The notes under the pieces: model-generated
Databases searched by the model: none
Seen by the model: the letters and a program-made list of their open reading frames with translations, nothing else
Told to the model about the DNA's origin: nothing
Translations under genes and position numbers: made by a program
Source: Clostridiales bacterium UBA3953
Lineage (GTDB): Bacteria > Bacillota > Clostridia > Oscillospirales > CAG-272
Reading direction: 5' to 3'
DNA: 42,678 bases
Assembly (NCBI GenBank): GCA_002385415.1
Contig: DGDL01000048.1
Span: 1-42,678, forward strand
Part shown: positions 24,882 through 32,663 of the stretch, one piece after another
Position numbering within the stretch: the first letter of the stretch is position 1
How the letters are laid out: every line of letters starts with the position of its first letter

Positions 24882-26012
24882 ATGGCTGACACTTTAAATT
24901 TCTGTGCCGTTTGCCTGTTCGGGCTTGAGCGCCTGCTCGGCGAGGAGCTCGACGCTATGGGTTGCAGGCGTACGGAGACAATCGACGGAAGGGTGTTTTT
25001 CACGGCGCCACGCGAGTATATAGCGCGCGTCAACATCCGTTCAAGATATGCAGAGCGCATTTATATCGTGCTCGGAAGCTTTATGGCCGAGACGTTTGAC
25101 GCACTTTTTGAGGGGACGCGCGCGCTGCCATGGGAGGAGTTTATAGGGCGCGATGATCGTTTTCCCGTTACCGGTCATGCGATAAAAAGCAAGCTATATT
25201 CGGTGCCTGACTGTCAAAGCATAGTGAAAAAAGCTATTGTCGAGCGCATGAAGCGATTTTATCCGCTTTCTGTTTTTCCCGAGACCGGCCCGACCTGCCG
25301 CGCCGAATTTTTCATACTCCGCGACCGCGCTTGGCTGATGATAGACACGAGCGGGGTGCCATTGCATAAGCGAGGCTACAGACCGGAGACGGTTACGGCG
25401 CCGCTGCGCGAAACGCTGGCCGCCGCGCTGGCAAAACTCTCCCGTCCCCGCCCGGAAGTGCTGCTGTGGGATCCTTTCTGCGGCTCCGGCACGATAGCTG
25501 TTGAGGCTGCAATGCTGATGACAGACCGTGCGCCCGGGCTGAGTCGCTCGTTTGCCGCGCAAAACGCGAAATATCTTGCGGCGTCGGTATGGAAAGATGC
25601 CTTTGAAGAGGCGCGCTCGGAAATCAAAACCGACGCAGTTTTCGAAGCTTATGCGTCCGACATCGACCCCGAGTGTGTGAGGATAGCCGGTGAGTGCGCC
25701 GAGCGCGCGGGCGTGAGCCGGTATGTCAAAACTTTTGTAGCAGACGCGCTCGAAATCGAAACGGGCGGCAGGCGCGGAACGGTGGTCTGCAATCCGCCCT
25801 ATGGGGAGCGGCTCCTCGATAGAAAGCAGTGCGAGGCGCTATACAAAACGATGGGCCAAAACTGGAAAAGGCTTGGTAAGTGGCAAATTTACGTGCTCTC
25901 ATCGCACGAGGGGTTCGAGCGGCTGTACGGACGCCGCGCCGATAAGGTTAGAAAGCTCTATAATGGCATGATAAAATGTTACTACTATCAGTTTTTCAAA
26001 AATAAAGACTGA
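24882..26012 (+). CDS. THUMP-domain class I RNA methyltransferase (YpsC/RlmL-N-like)
   Basis: A 376-residue S-adenosylmethionine-dependent methyltransferase expected to modify a guanine in 23S rRNA. N-terminal THUMP-type segment (residues about 40-165), then the Rossmann methyltransferase domain with DPFCGSGTIAVEAAM (197-211, SAM-binding) and NPPY (304-307), the N-methylation motif. This is the Bacillus YpsC family; whether it methylates the RlmL site is not provable here. The ATG at 24882 follows GAGAGAG. It has a TATAAT at 24841-24846 without a good -35. It precedes alaS by about 220 bases. Confidence 0.9.
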   Translation: MADTLNFCAVCLFGLERLLGEELDAMGCRRTETIDGRVFFTAPREYIARVNIRSRYAERIYIVLGSFMAETFDALFEGTRALPWEEFIGRDDRFPVTGHAIKSKLYSVPDCQSIVKKAIVERMKRFYPLSVFPETGPTCRAEFFILRDRAWLMIDTSGVPLHKRGYRPETVTAPLRETLAAALAKLSRPRPEVLLWDPFCGSGTIAVEAAMLMTDRAPGLSRSFAAQNAKYLAASVWKDAFEEARSEIKTDAVFEAYASDIDPECVRIAGECAERAGVSRYVKTFVADALEIETGGRRGTVVCNPPYGERLLDRKQCEALYKTMGQNWKRLGKWQIYVLSSHEGFERLYGRRADKVRKLYNGMIKCYYYQFFKNKD

Positions 26013-26121
26013 TCGCAACATGGAAAGACAGCCGAAAATCCAGCCGCACGACACAAATATGGACGCTTGCGCAGCGGCGTTGTTTTGCGTTAAAACCATA
26101 GGCAAATAAAGGCTGTAAAAC

Positions 26122-26150
26122 TTGACAAAGAGTGCTTTTTCTGCTACACT
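26122..26150 (+). promoter_or_regulatory. Sigma-A promoter of alaS
   Basis: TTGACA (26122-26127), a 17-bp spacer and TACACT (26145-26150). The leader to the alaS ATG is about 78 nt, AT-rich, with a perfect AAAATTAAAATTTT palindrome at about 26192, too short for a T-box. Confidence 0.8.
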
Positions 26151-26234
26151 TACTTGTTATGACCGGGTTGCCGGGCTATACTATAATAGGATAAAATTAA
26201 AATTTTAATAAAGTTTAAGGACGGATATAATATC

Positions 26235-28865
26235 ATGGAATGGACCTCGCTCAATGACCTGCGCGAGAGTTTTCTGCGTTTTTTTGAATCAAAAGGTCAT
26301 CTCCGGCACAAAAGTTTTCCGCTTGTACCAATCGGAGACAAGTCGGTGCTGCTTATCAATGCAGGAATGACGCCGCTGAAAAAATATTTCACCGGCGAGG
26401 AAGAGCCGCCCTGCAGGAGAATGGCAACCTGCCAGAAGTGTATACGCACCCCCGACATAGAAAGAGTGGGACTGACCGCCCGCCACGGCACATTTTTTGA
26501 GATGCTGGGCAACTTCTCGTTTGGCGATTATTTCAAACGGGAAGCTATAACATGGGCGTGGGAGTATATAACCGAGTGGCTGAAAATGCCTGTCGACAGG
26601 CTTTGGGTAACAATATATACAGACGACGACGAAGCATTTGAAATTTGGCATAATGAGGTGGGTTTGCCTGCTGACCGAATAGTAAGGCTCGGCAAACCGG
26701 ACAACTTCTGGGAGCATGGTGCAGGTCCGTGCGGCCCCTGCTCGGAAATCCATTTCGACAGAGGGCCCGAATACGGCTGCGGCAGCCCCGAATGCAAGCC
26801 TGGCTGCGACTGCGACCGCTATATGGAGTTTTGGAACCTTGTATTCACGCAGTTTGACAGCGACGGTGAGGGTAACTATACAAGGCTTGCGCATCCCAAC
26901 ATCGACACGGGCATGGGCCTCGAGCGTCTGGCATGCATAATGCAGGGCGTGGGCAACCTGTTCGAAGTCGATACAATAAGAAACATAATGCTCAAGGTCA
27001 GCGAAATAGCCGGCATCGAGTATGGAAGCAGCGAAAAGACGGACGTTTCGCTGCGCGTTATAACCGACCATATCCGCTCCACAACCTTTATGGTATGCGA
27101 CGGCGTTGTGCCGTCAAACGAAGGACGCGGATATGTGCTGCGCCGACTCTTGCGCCGCGCTGCACGCCATGGGCGTCTGTTGGGTATAAACAGGCCTTTC
27201 CTGACCGAGATAATAGACGTCGTCGCGCGCGAAAATTACGGCGAATATCCCGAGCTGACCGAAAAGCTTGATTATATAAAGCGCGTTGTTGAAACCGAAG
27301 AAGAGCGTTTCGCAGCCACAATCGACGCCGGGCTCGGAATACTGTCCCAAATTATTGCCGATGCCAAAGCTGCGGATAGAACCGAGCTTTCGGGCGAGGA
27401 TGTTTTCAGGCTGTACGACACTTTCGGCTTCCCGATTGACCTGACGCGTGAGATAGCCGCCGAGTCGGGCCTGACTGTTGACGAGGACAAATTCCTCGAG
27501 CTGATGGCGGAGCAGCGCGAGCGCGCTCGCACCGCCAGAGCCGGTATAGGCGGCTGGAGCGAGTCGTCGAAGTCTGAGCTTGAGAACCTTCCCAAAACGG
27601 AGTTTTTGGGATACGATATGACCGAGTGCGAGGCGAAAGTTGTTGCCATTGTCGCCGACGGCGAGTTTGTCGAGCGCATCAACGAAGGTGAGATTTCGCT
27701 GGTGTTTGATAAAACGGTATTTTATGGCGAGAGCGGCGGACAGGTAGGCGACACCGGCAAAATAGAGGGCGACGGCGTGCTGCTGACCGTCACCGATACA
27801 AAGAAAAGCGAAGACGTTTATGTCCATATCTGCACGCTTGAAAGCGGCGAGGTTGCAGTTGGCGATACGCTGAAGCTTACAGTTGACGCCGAGCGCCGCG
27901 ACGCAATCAAACGCAATCACTCGGCTACGCACCTGCTCCATTCTGCTTTGAGAAAAGTACTGGGCACACATGTAGAGCAGGCAGGTTCATATGTCGACGA
28001 CGAGCGCGTGCGTTTCGACTTTTCGCACTTTGCGGCGCTTACCCCGGAGGAGATTGACGCGGTCGAGCGTATTGTAAACGAAAATATACTTGCGGGCGAG
28101 CCGGTGGAAATCACCGAAACCGATATTGAAACGGCACGCAAAATGGGCGCACTCGCATTGTTTGGCGAAAAATACGGCGATTCGGTGCGTGTTGTTAAGA
28201 TGGGCGACTTTTCATGCGAGCTTTGCGGAGGTACGCACCTTGACAACACCGCCAAAACCGGACTTTTCAAGATTATTTCAGAGTCGTCCGTCGCGGCCGG
28301 CGTGCGCCGCATAGAGGCCACAACGGGTCTGGGTGTATTGCAGGTGCTGCGCGAACGCGAAAACACCATTGCCGAGACCGCAAAAGAGCTGAAAGCAAAC
28401 GGCCCGGCCGACCTGCCGCGCCGTGCAGCGCAGCTTCAAGCCGAGCTTAAAGCGGCGCGCCGCGAGGTAGAAGTTGCAGAATCGAAGCTTGCTGCCGCCG
28501 AGGTGGCAAAACTCTACGAAACAGCCGAAAGCGTCGGCACTGTCAAAGTCGCGGTATACAATGCCGGAAACATTGATGTCGACGCCGCACGCACAATGAC
28601 GGATGAGGCAAAGACGTCCCATCCCGATATAGTCATTGTGGTCGCCTCGACCGACGGAGAAAAGATAACATTTGCCGTCGGCTGCGGTGCGGAGGCTGTT
28701 AAAGCGGGTGCTCATGCAGGCAAAATAGCCGGAGCTGTCGCCGCGATAGCAGGCGGCAGGGGCGGCGGTCGTCCGGACAGCGCAGCCTCTGGCGGGCGCG
28801 ACGTATCCAAGCTCGATGAGGCTCTCGGGGCGGTCGCGGATATAGTGGGCGGCATGCTGAAATAA
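26235..28865 (+). CDS. alaS: Alanine-tRNA ligase
   Basis: An 876-residue class II synthetase with an editing domain. The catalytic core holds motif 1 to 3 features, including GDKSVLLINAGMTPLKKYF, RTPDIERVGLTARHGTFFEMLGNFSF-type motif 2 surroundings and GMGLERLA. The editing domain has zinc-type ligands His562 and His566 (HSATH) and Cys664, His668 (CGGTH), the normal set. The DHHA1 C-Ala domain ends the protein (AGKIAGAVAAIAGGRGGGRPD, with the family Gly-rich end). AAGGA is 13 bases from the ATG, a long spacing. A cysteine-rich insertion (GCGSPECKPGCDC) lies near residues 180-195, common in Clostridia. Confidence 0.97.
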   Translation: MEWTSLNDLRESFLRFFESKGHLRHKSFPLVPIGDKSVLLINAGMTPLKKYFTGEEEPPCRRMATCQKCIRTPDIERVGLTARHGTFFEMLGNFSFGDYFKREAITWAWEYITEWLKMPVDRLWVTIYTDDDEAFEIWHNEVGLPADRIVRLGKPDNFWEHGAGPCGPCSEIHFDRGPEYGCGSPECKPGCDCDRYMEFWNLVFTQFDSDGEGNYTRLAHPNIDTGMGLERLACIMQGVGNLFEVDTIRNIMLKVSEIAGIEYGSSEKTDVSLRVITDHIRSTTFMVCDGVVPSNEGRGYVLRRLLRRAARHGRLLGINRPFLTEIIDVVARENYGEYPELTEKLDYIKRVVETEEERFAATIDAGLGILSQIIADAKAADRTELSGEDVFRLYDTFGFPIDLTREIAAESGLTVDEDKFLELMAEQRERARTARAGIGGWSESSKSELENLPKTEFLGYDMTECEAKVVAIVADGEFVERINEGEISLVFDKTVFYGESGGQVGDTGKIEGDGVLLTVTDTKKSEDVYVHICTLESGEVAVGDTLKLTVDAERRDAIKRNHSATHLLHSALRKVLGTHVEQAGSYVDDERVRFDFSHFAALTPEEIDAVERIVNENILAGEPVEITETDIETARKMGALALFGEKYGDSVRVVKMGDFSCELCGGTHLDNTAKTGLFKIISESSVAAGVRRIEATTGLGVLQVLRERENTIAETAKELKANGPADLPRRAAQLQAELKAARREVEVAESKLAAAEVAKLYETAESVGTVKVAVYNAGNIDVDAARTMTDEAKTSHPDIVIVVASTDGEKITFAVGCGAEAVKAGAHAGKIAGAVAAIAGGRGGGRPDSAASGGRDVSKLDEALGAVADIVGGMLK

Positions 28866-28945
28866 GCAAATAATTTTAGGATACGATTTTGTATAGCGCA
28901 AATGTAAATTTTTTTCGCGAAACGCATTATGTCGCATGATTTCGC

Positions 28946-28974
28946 TTGAAAAGTGTATCAAAATAAGATAGAAT
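28946..28974 (+). promoter_or_regulatory. Sigma-A promoter of efp
   Basis: TTGAAA (28946-28951), 17 bp and TAGAAT (28969-28974), about 50 bases before the efp ATG. The inverted repeat GCGAAA/TTTCGC (28917-28945) abuts the -35 box. Confidence 0.75.
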
Positions 28975-29023
28975 ATAATGCGTTAAATAAAGTAATAATT
29001 CTATAAATAAGAGGTTGAGTTTT

Positions 29024-29581
29024 ATGGTAACTGCCGGTGATTTCAAAAACGGCACCACATTCGAGCTGGACGGCGAAGTAATGCAGGTCATTGAATTTCA
29101 GCACGTAAAACCGGGCAAAGGAGCGGCTTTCGTTCGCACAAAACTTAGAAACGTCATTACCGGCAGCGTGATTGAAAAGACCTTCAGCCCCACAGACAAA
29201 TTTGAAACCGCTTATATCGAGCGTAAAGAGATGCAATATCTCTATAGTGACGGCGATCTCTACTACTTCATGGACACCGAAACCTATGAACAGCTGCCAA
29301 TAGGTACCGACAAACTAAGTGAGAACTTCAAGTTTGTCAAAGAAAATATGATGTGCAGAGTCAACTCCTACAAAGGCAACGTATTTTTGGTAGAGCCGCC
29401 GATGTTCGTTGAACTTGAGGTAACCGAAACCGAGCCGGGTGTACGCGGTGATACCGCTACGGGCGCTACAAAGAACGCAACGCTTGAAACTGGCGTGACT
29501 ATCAAGGTTCCGCTGTTTATAGATGTCGGAGACGTGTTGCGTATTGATACCCGTACCGGCGAATACATTGAGCGCGCGTAA
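29024..29581 (+). CDS. efp: Elongation factor P
   Basis: A 185-residue ribosome-binding factor that relieves stalling at polyproline. The standard length fits with the ATG at 29024 (MVTAGDFKNG); AGAGG lies 8 bases upstream, so the earlier TTG at 29015 is not used. Domain I has the loop KPGKG with Lys32, the position modified in Bacillus-type EF-P; domains II and III follow (VFLVEPPMFVELEV, GVTIKVPLFIDVGDVLRIDTRTGEYIER). It forms a pair with the CD1247-type gene 28 bases downstream. Confidence 0.97.
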   Translation: MVTAGDFKNGTTFELDGEVMQVIEFQHVKPGKGAAFVRTKLRNVITGSVIEKTFSPTDKFETAYIERKEMQYLYSDGDLYYFMDTETYEQLPIGTDKLSENFKFVKENMMCRVNSYKGNVFLVEPPMFVELEVTETEPGVRGDTATGATKNATLETGVTIKVPLFIDVGDVLRIDTRTGEYIERA

Positions 29582-29609
29582 GAGCGGAGCGGGTTGCGGC
29601 GGTGGCGAC

Positions 29610-29993
29610 ATGAGCGAAATGAGCCCCGCCGAGCTCGCCGCTTATATAAATGAAATCGTTGAAAACCTTCCAGACGGCAACGAAACTCCCGAAACGACAG
29701 CACTTCGGGCTGTTGCCGCCGCGATCACAAAGCTTGTGGACGAGGTTGCGGAGCTTGCCGAAGAGTCGGAGCGCATGCGACAGTATCTTGACGAGCTTGA
29801 TTCCGATCTCGGCGAGCTTGAAGCCGATTATTACAGCGACATTTTTAATTTTGACTTTATGGACTGGCCTTCGGGCGTAAGCCATTGTCAGCCGATAATT
29901 TTCAGCGAGCAGCCGAGCGCGGACGAGCACAGCACGCAAAGCGCGCAAAAGTCGGACCCGCGCGACGACGGCAGAGACGAAGGCCGGGGCTGA
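29610..29993 (+). CDS. CD1247 N-terminal-domain protein (coiled coil), function unknown
   Basis: A 127-residue acidic protein. Residues about 1-75 (ALRAVAAAITKLVDEVAELAE, RMRQYLDELDSDLGELEADYY) form a heptad-rich helix of the type found in CD1247-like proteins of Clostridia, often next to efp. Those proteins often carry a C-terminal zinc ribbon; here only a few polar residues follow, with single Cys, so the ribbon is absent. ATG at 29610 has a weak SD (GGTGG). It ends at 29993; the next gene is 290 bases away. Confidence 0.7.
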   Translation: MSEMSPAELAAYINEIVENLPDGNETPETTALRAVAAAITKLVDEVAELAEESERMRQYLDELDSDLGELEADYYSDIFNFDFMDWPSGVSHCQPIIFSEQPSADEHSTQSAQKSDPRDDGRDEGRG

Positions 29994-30283
29994 CAGTATA
30001 GAATGCAAATAAAGTTTGACGCGCATACAGCGCGCAAAGCTGAGGGACGCGCTTTATTGCACGTCCCTTTTAATACAGCCGAAATTTTAGCCGCGATAAG
30101 ACAAGGCAAATGCCTTAGATGAATACAATTTCTGCGGCCGGGAATGAATATTAGCATACAAAGCCAAACAGCCGGGCGACAGGGCTTTTCATTGTTATTG
30201 TCAAATACTGTCTCGTTGCCTGAAGCTGCCGCAGCACACTTTGAGGCGGCTACCCATACTTTATAAATACCATATAGGAAGAT
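29994..30283 (+). other. Non-coding gap between the CD1247-type gene and obgE
   Basis: No gene is seen. It contains the terminator at 30043-30071, a small AAGGC/GCCTT hairpin near 30104, and TATAAA at 30262-30267 that could serve as -10 for obgE, though the -35 candidate TTGAGG is only 15 bp away. The rplU and rpmA genes that usually precede obg in Firmicutes are absent. Confidence 0.5.
30043..30071 (+). terminator. Terminator after the efp operon
   Basis: AGGGACG (30043-30049), a 12-nt loop and CGTCCCT (30062-30068), followed by TTT. Confidence 0.65.
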
Positions 30284-31558
30284 ATGATAACCGATTACGT
30301 TAAACTGTTGCTGAAAGCCGGTGACGGCGGCAACGGCTGTGTTGCCTTCCGCAGGGAAAAATATGTAGCATACGGCGGCCCGTCGGGCGGCGACGGAGGC
30401 AAAGGCGGCGATATAATACTCACCGTTGACGATGGCGCCAATACGCTGCTTGCCTACCGTTACCGGCGCAAGTTTATTGCGCAAAATGGCGAAGACGGAA
30501 AGTCCAAAAAATGCCACGGAGCAGATGGGCCCGACCTTGTTTTGCCCGTTCCGCCCGGAACATTGGTACGCGATGCGGCGACGGGTAAGATTATACATGA
30601 TATGTCCGACGGCGAGCCGTTTGTCGTTTGCCGTGGCGGAAAGGGCGGTTGGGGCAACGCGCGGTTTGCCACATCGACCCGCCAGATACCAAGGTTTGCG
30701 AAGGCTGGCTTGAAAGGCGAAGAAAAAGAGGTAATTTTGGAACTAAAAATGCTTGCCGACGTCGGACTTATAGGTATGCCAAACGTAGGCAAGTCGTCAA
30801 TACTTGCAAAAATCAGCGCCGCGCGCCCGAAGATAGCAGACTACAACTTCACGACGCTTTCCCCGAACCTCGGCGTGGTGAAAACCGGCGACGACGGCGC
30901 GGGCTTTGTCGTTGCGGACATCCCCGGTCTTATAGAGGGCGCGTCCGAGGGCGCGGGGCTGGGCCATGACTTTTTGCGTCACATCGAGCGCTGCCGGCTG
31001 CTTGTGCATGTGGTCGATATTTCGGGCATGTCGGGACGCGACCCACGCGAAGACATGCGACTGATAAATGAAGAGCTTAAAAAATACGACAAAGAGCTTG
31101 CACTGCGTCCGCAGATTATTGCCGGCAACAAATATGACATGGTGGCCGACAGCTCTTTGCTTGAGGATTTCGAGAAGTTCTGCGACGAGTACGGCTATGA
31201 GCATATATACATCTCGGCTGTGACCGGGTATAATATCAAAAATCTTATTCATCTTGTTTCGGAGCGCTTGAAACTGCTGCCGCCGATAAAAATATACGAA
31301 CCTGAACTGAAGCCCGAGGATTTTGAGGACAAAAAAGATCGGGAGGTTACGGTCAAAAAAGAAGGCGGCAAATATATCGTCGAAGGCGAGTGGCTCGAGC
31401 GGCTTATTGCACAGGTCAACTTCAGCGACCGCGATTCTCTGCATTACTTCCAGCGGGTATTGCGCAGATCCGGTGTGATAGATGTGCTCGAGGCGGCAGG
31501 CGCGACCGACGGAGATACCGTACGCATTTTTGATTTTGAGTTCGAATTTATAAAATGA
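30284..31558 (+). CDS. obgE: GTPase Obg
   Basis: A 424-residue essential GTPase involved in large-subunit maturation and stress signalling. The glycine-rich Obg fold occupies about residues 1-158 (GGPSGGDGGKGGD, GRGG-type loops). The G domain has G1 GMPNVGKSS (164-172), G3 DIPGLIEGASEGAGLGHDF and G4 GNKYD. The C-terminal OCT domain is present (REVTVKKEGGKYIVEG to the end), as is usual in Firmicutes. AGGA lies just before the ATG. The stop TGA overlaps an ATG for the trpS frame. Confidence 0.97.
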   Translation: MITDYVKLLLKAGDGGNGCVAFRREKYVAYGGPSGGDGGKGGDIILTVDDGANTLLAYRYRRKFIAQNGEDGKSKKCHGADGPDLVLPVPPGTLVRDAATGKIIHDMSDGEPFVVCRGGKGGWGNARFATSTRQIPRFAKAGLKGEEKEVILELKMLADVGLIGMPNVGKSSILAKISAARPKIADYNFTTLSPNLGVVKTGDDGAGFVVADIPGLIEGASEGAGLGHDFLRHIERCRLLVHVVDISGMSGRDPREDMRLINEELKKYDKELALRPQIIAGNKYDMVADSSLLEDFEKFCDEYGYEHIYISAVTGYNIKNLIHLVSERLKLLPPIKIYEPELKPEDFEDKKDREVTVKKEGGKYIVEGEWLERLIAQVNFSDRDSLHYFQRVLRRSGVIDVLEAAGATDGDTVRIFDFEFEFIK

Positions 31559-31587
31559 CAACAACAAATATAATGAGGGACATGAAA

Positions 31588-32607
31588 ATGGAATCCGGGG
31601 ACATTGGACAGCAGCGAAAAAAGATAATATTTTCGGGCATACAGCCGAGCGGTGTGCTCACACTCGGCAATTATCTGGGCGCGATGCGCAACTGGACAAA
31701 GCTGCAGGACGAAGCGGACTGCCTTTATTGTGTTGTCGACCTTCACGCAATAACGGTGCGCCAGGTGCCGGCAGAGCTGCGCAGACGCACCTATGAAACG
31801 CTTGCGTTGCTTTTGGCAAGCGGACTTGATTCCGATAAAAACATCCTGTTTGTGCAAAGCCACGTTTCGGCCCATGCGCAGCTTGCGTGGGTACTCAACT
31901 GCTTTTCGATGTTCGGCGAGCTTTCGCGCATGACACAGTTCAAAGAAAAAAGCTCAAAGAACGCCGACAACATAAACGCGGGCCTTTTCACCTATCCGGT
32001 ACTGATGGCGGCCGATATATTGCTTTATCAGACCGACCTTGTACCGGTCGGCTCCGACCAAAAGCAGCATATAGAGCTGGCAAGAGATATAGCCATTCGT
32101 TTCAACGGCATTTACGGAGAGACTTTCCGCGTGCCGGAAGATTATATACCCCAGACCGGCGCAAGGATAATGTCGCTTGCCGACCCCACAAAGAAGATGA
32201 GCAAATCGGACGAAAACGAAAACGCGGTTATATCGCTGCTTGACGGGCGCGACGTCATTGTGCGCAAGTTCAAGCGCGCGGTGACAGACTCGGGGGCCGA
32301 AATCCGCCGCGGTGAAGGCAAAGAGGGGATAGCCAACCTTATGACAATCTACTCGTGCTTTACAGGTAAGACAGATGAGGAGATAGAGCGCGAGTTTGAA
32401 GGTCGCGGTTACGGCGAGTTTAAAATGGCGGTTGCCGAAGTGACAGCCGACGGGCTTCAGCCCATCCAGGACAAGTATGCAGAGCTTATGGCAAATAAGC
32501 CTTATCTTGAGCAGGTGATGAAGACCGGTGCCGAGCGCGCATCAAGAATTGCATCACGCACGCTTTCAAAGGTTTACAGAAAAGTCGGATTTGCTCAGAT
32601 AAAATAA
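31588..32607 (+). CDS. trpS: Tryptophan-tRNA ligase
   Basis: A 339-residue class I synthetase that charges tRNATrp. The HIGH-equivalent is in PSGVLTLGNYLGAMRNW; the KMSKS loop is intact at 203-207 (KMSKS). Residues GSDQKQHIELARD form the Trp-recognition helix. ATG 31588 is preferred because GAGGG (31575-31579) is 8 bases upstream; ATGs at 31555 (overlapping the obgE stop), 31573 and 31582 are in frame but less well placed. It probably forms one transcript with obgE. No T-box is seen. Confidence 0.96.
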   Translation: MESGDIGQQRKKIIFSGIQPSGVLTLGNYLGAMRNWTKLQDEADCLYCVVDLHAITVRQVPAELRRRTYETLALLLASGLDSDKNILFVQSHVSAHAQLAWVLNCFSMFGELSRMTQFKEKSSKNADNINAGLFTYPVLMAADILLYQTDLVPVGSDQKQHIELARDIAIRFNGIYGETFRVPEDYIPQTGARIMSLADPTKKMSKSDENENAVISLLDGRDVIVRKFKRAVTDSGAEIRRGEGKEGIANLMTIYSCFTGKTDEEIEREFEGRGYGEFKMAVAEVTADGLQPIQDKYAELMANKPYLEQVMKTGAERASRIASRTLSKVYRKVGFAQIK

Positions 32608-32663
32608 GCATTTGGTGCGGGCGCCGAAACAGTGACGGCAATTTGTGCCGGGGGTAAGTTCGG

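Noticed and set aside
26020..26109. Short frame of 29 codons after the methyltransferase gene
   Set aside because: No SD, low length and no recognisable product; the segment also carries no other gene signal.
31555..31587. trpS start at the ATG overlapping the obgE stop
   Set aside because: It is possible, but the ATG at 31588 has the better-spaced SD and gives the normal TrpRS length.
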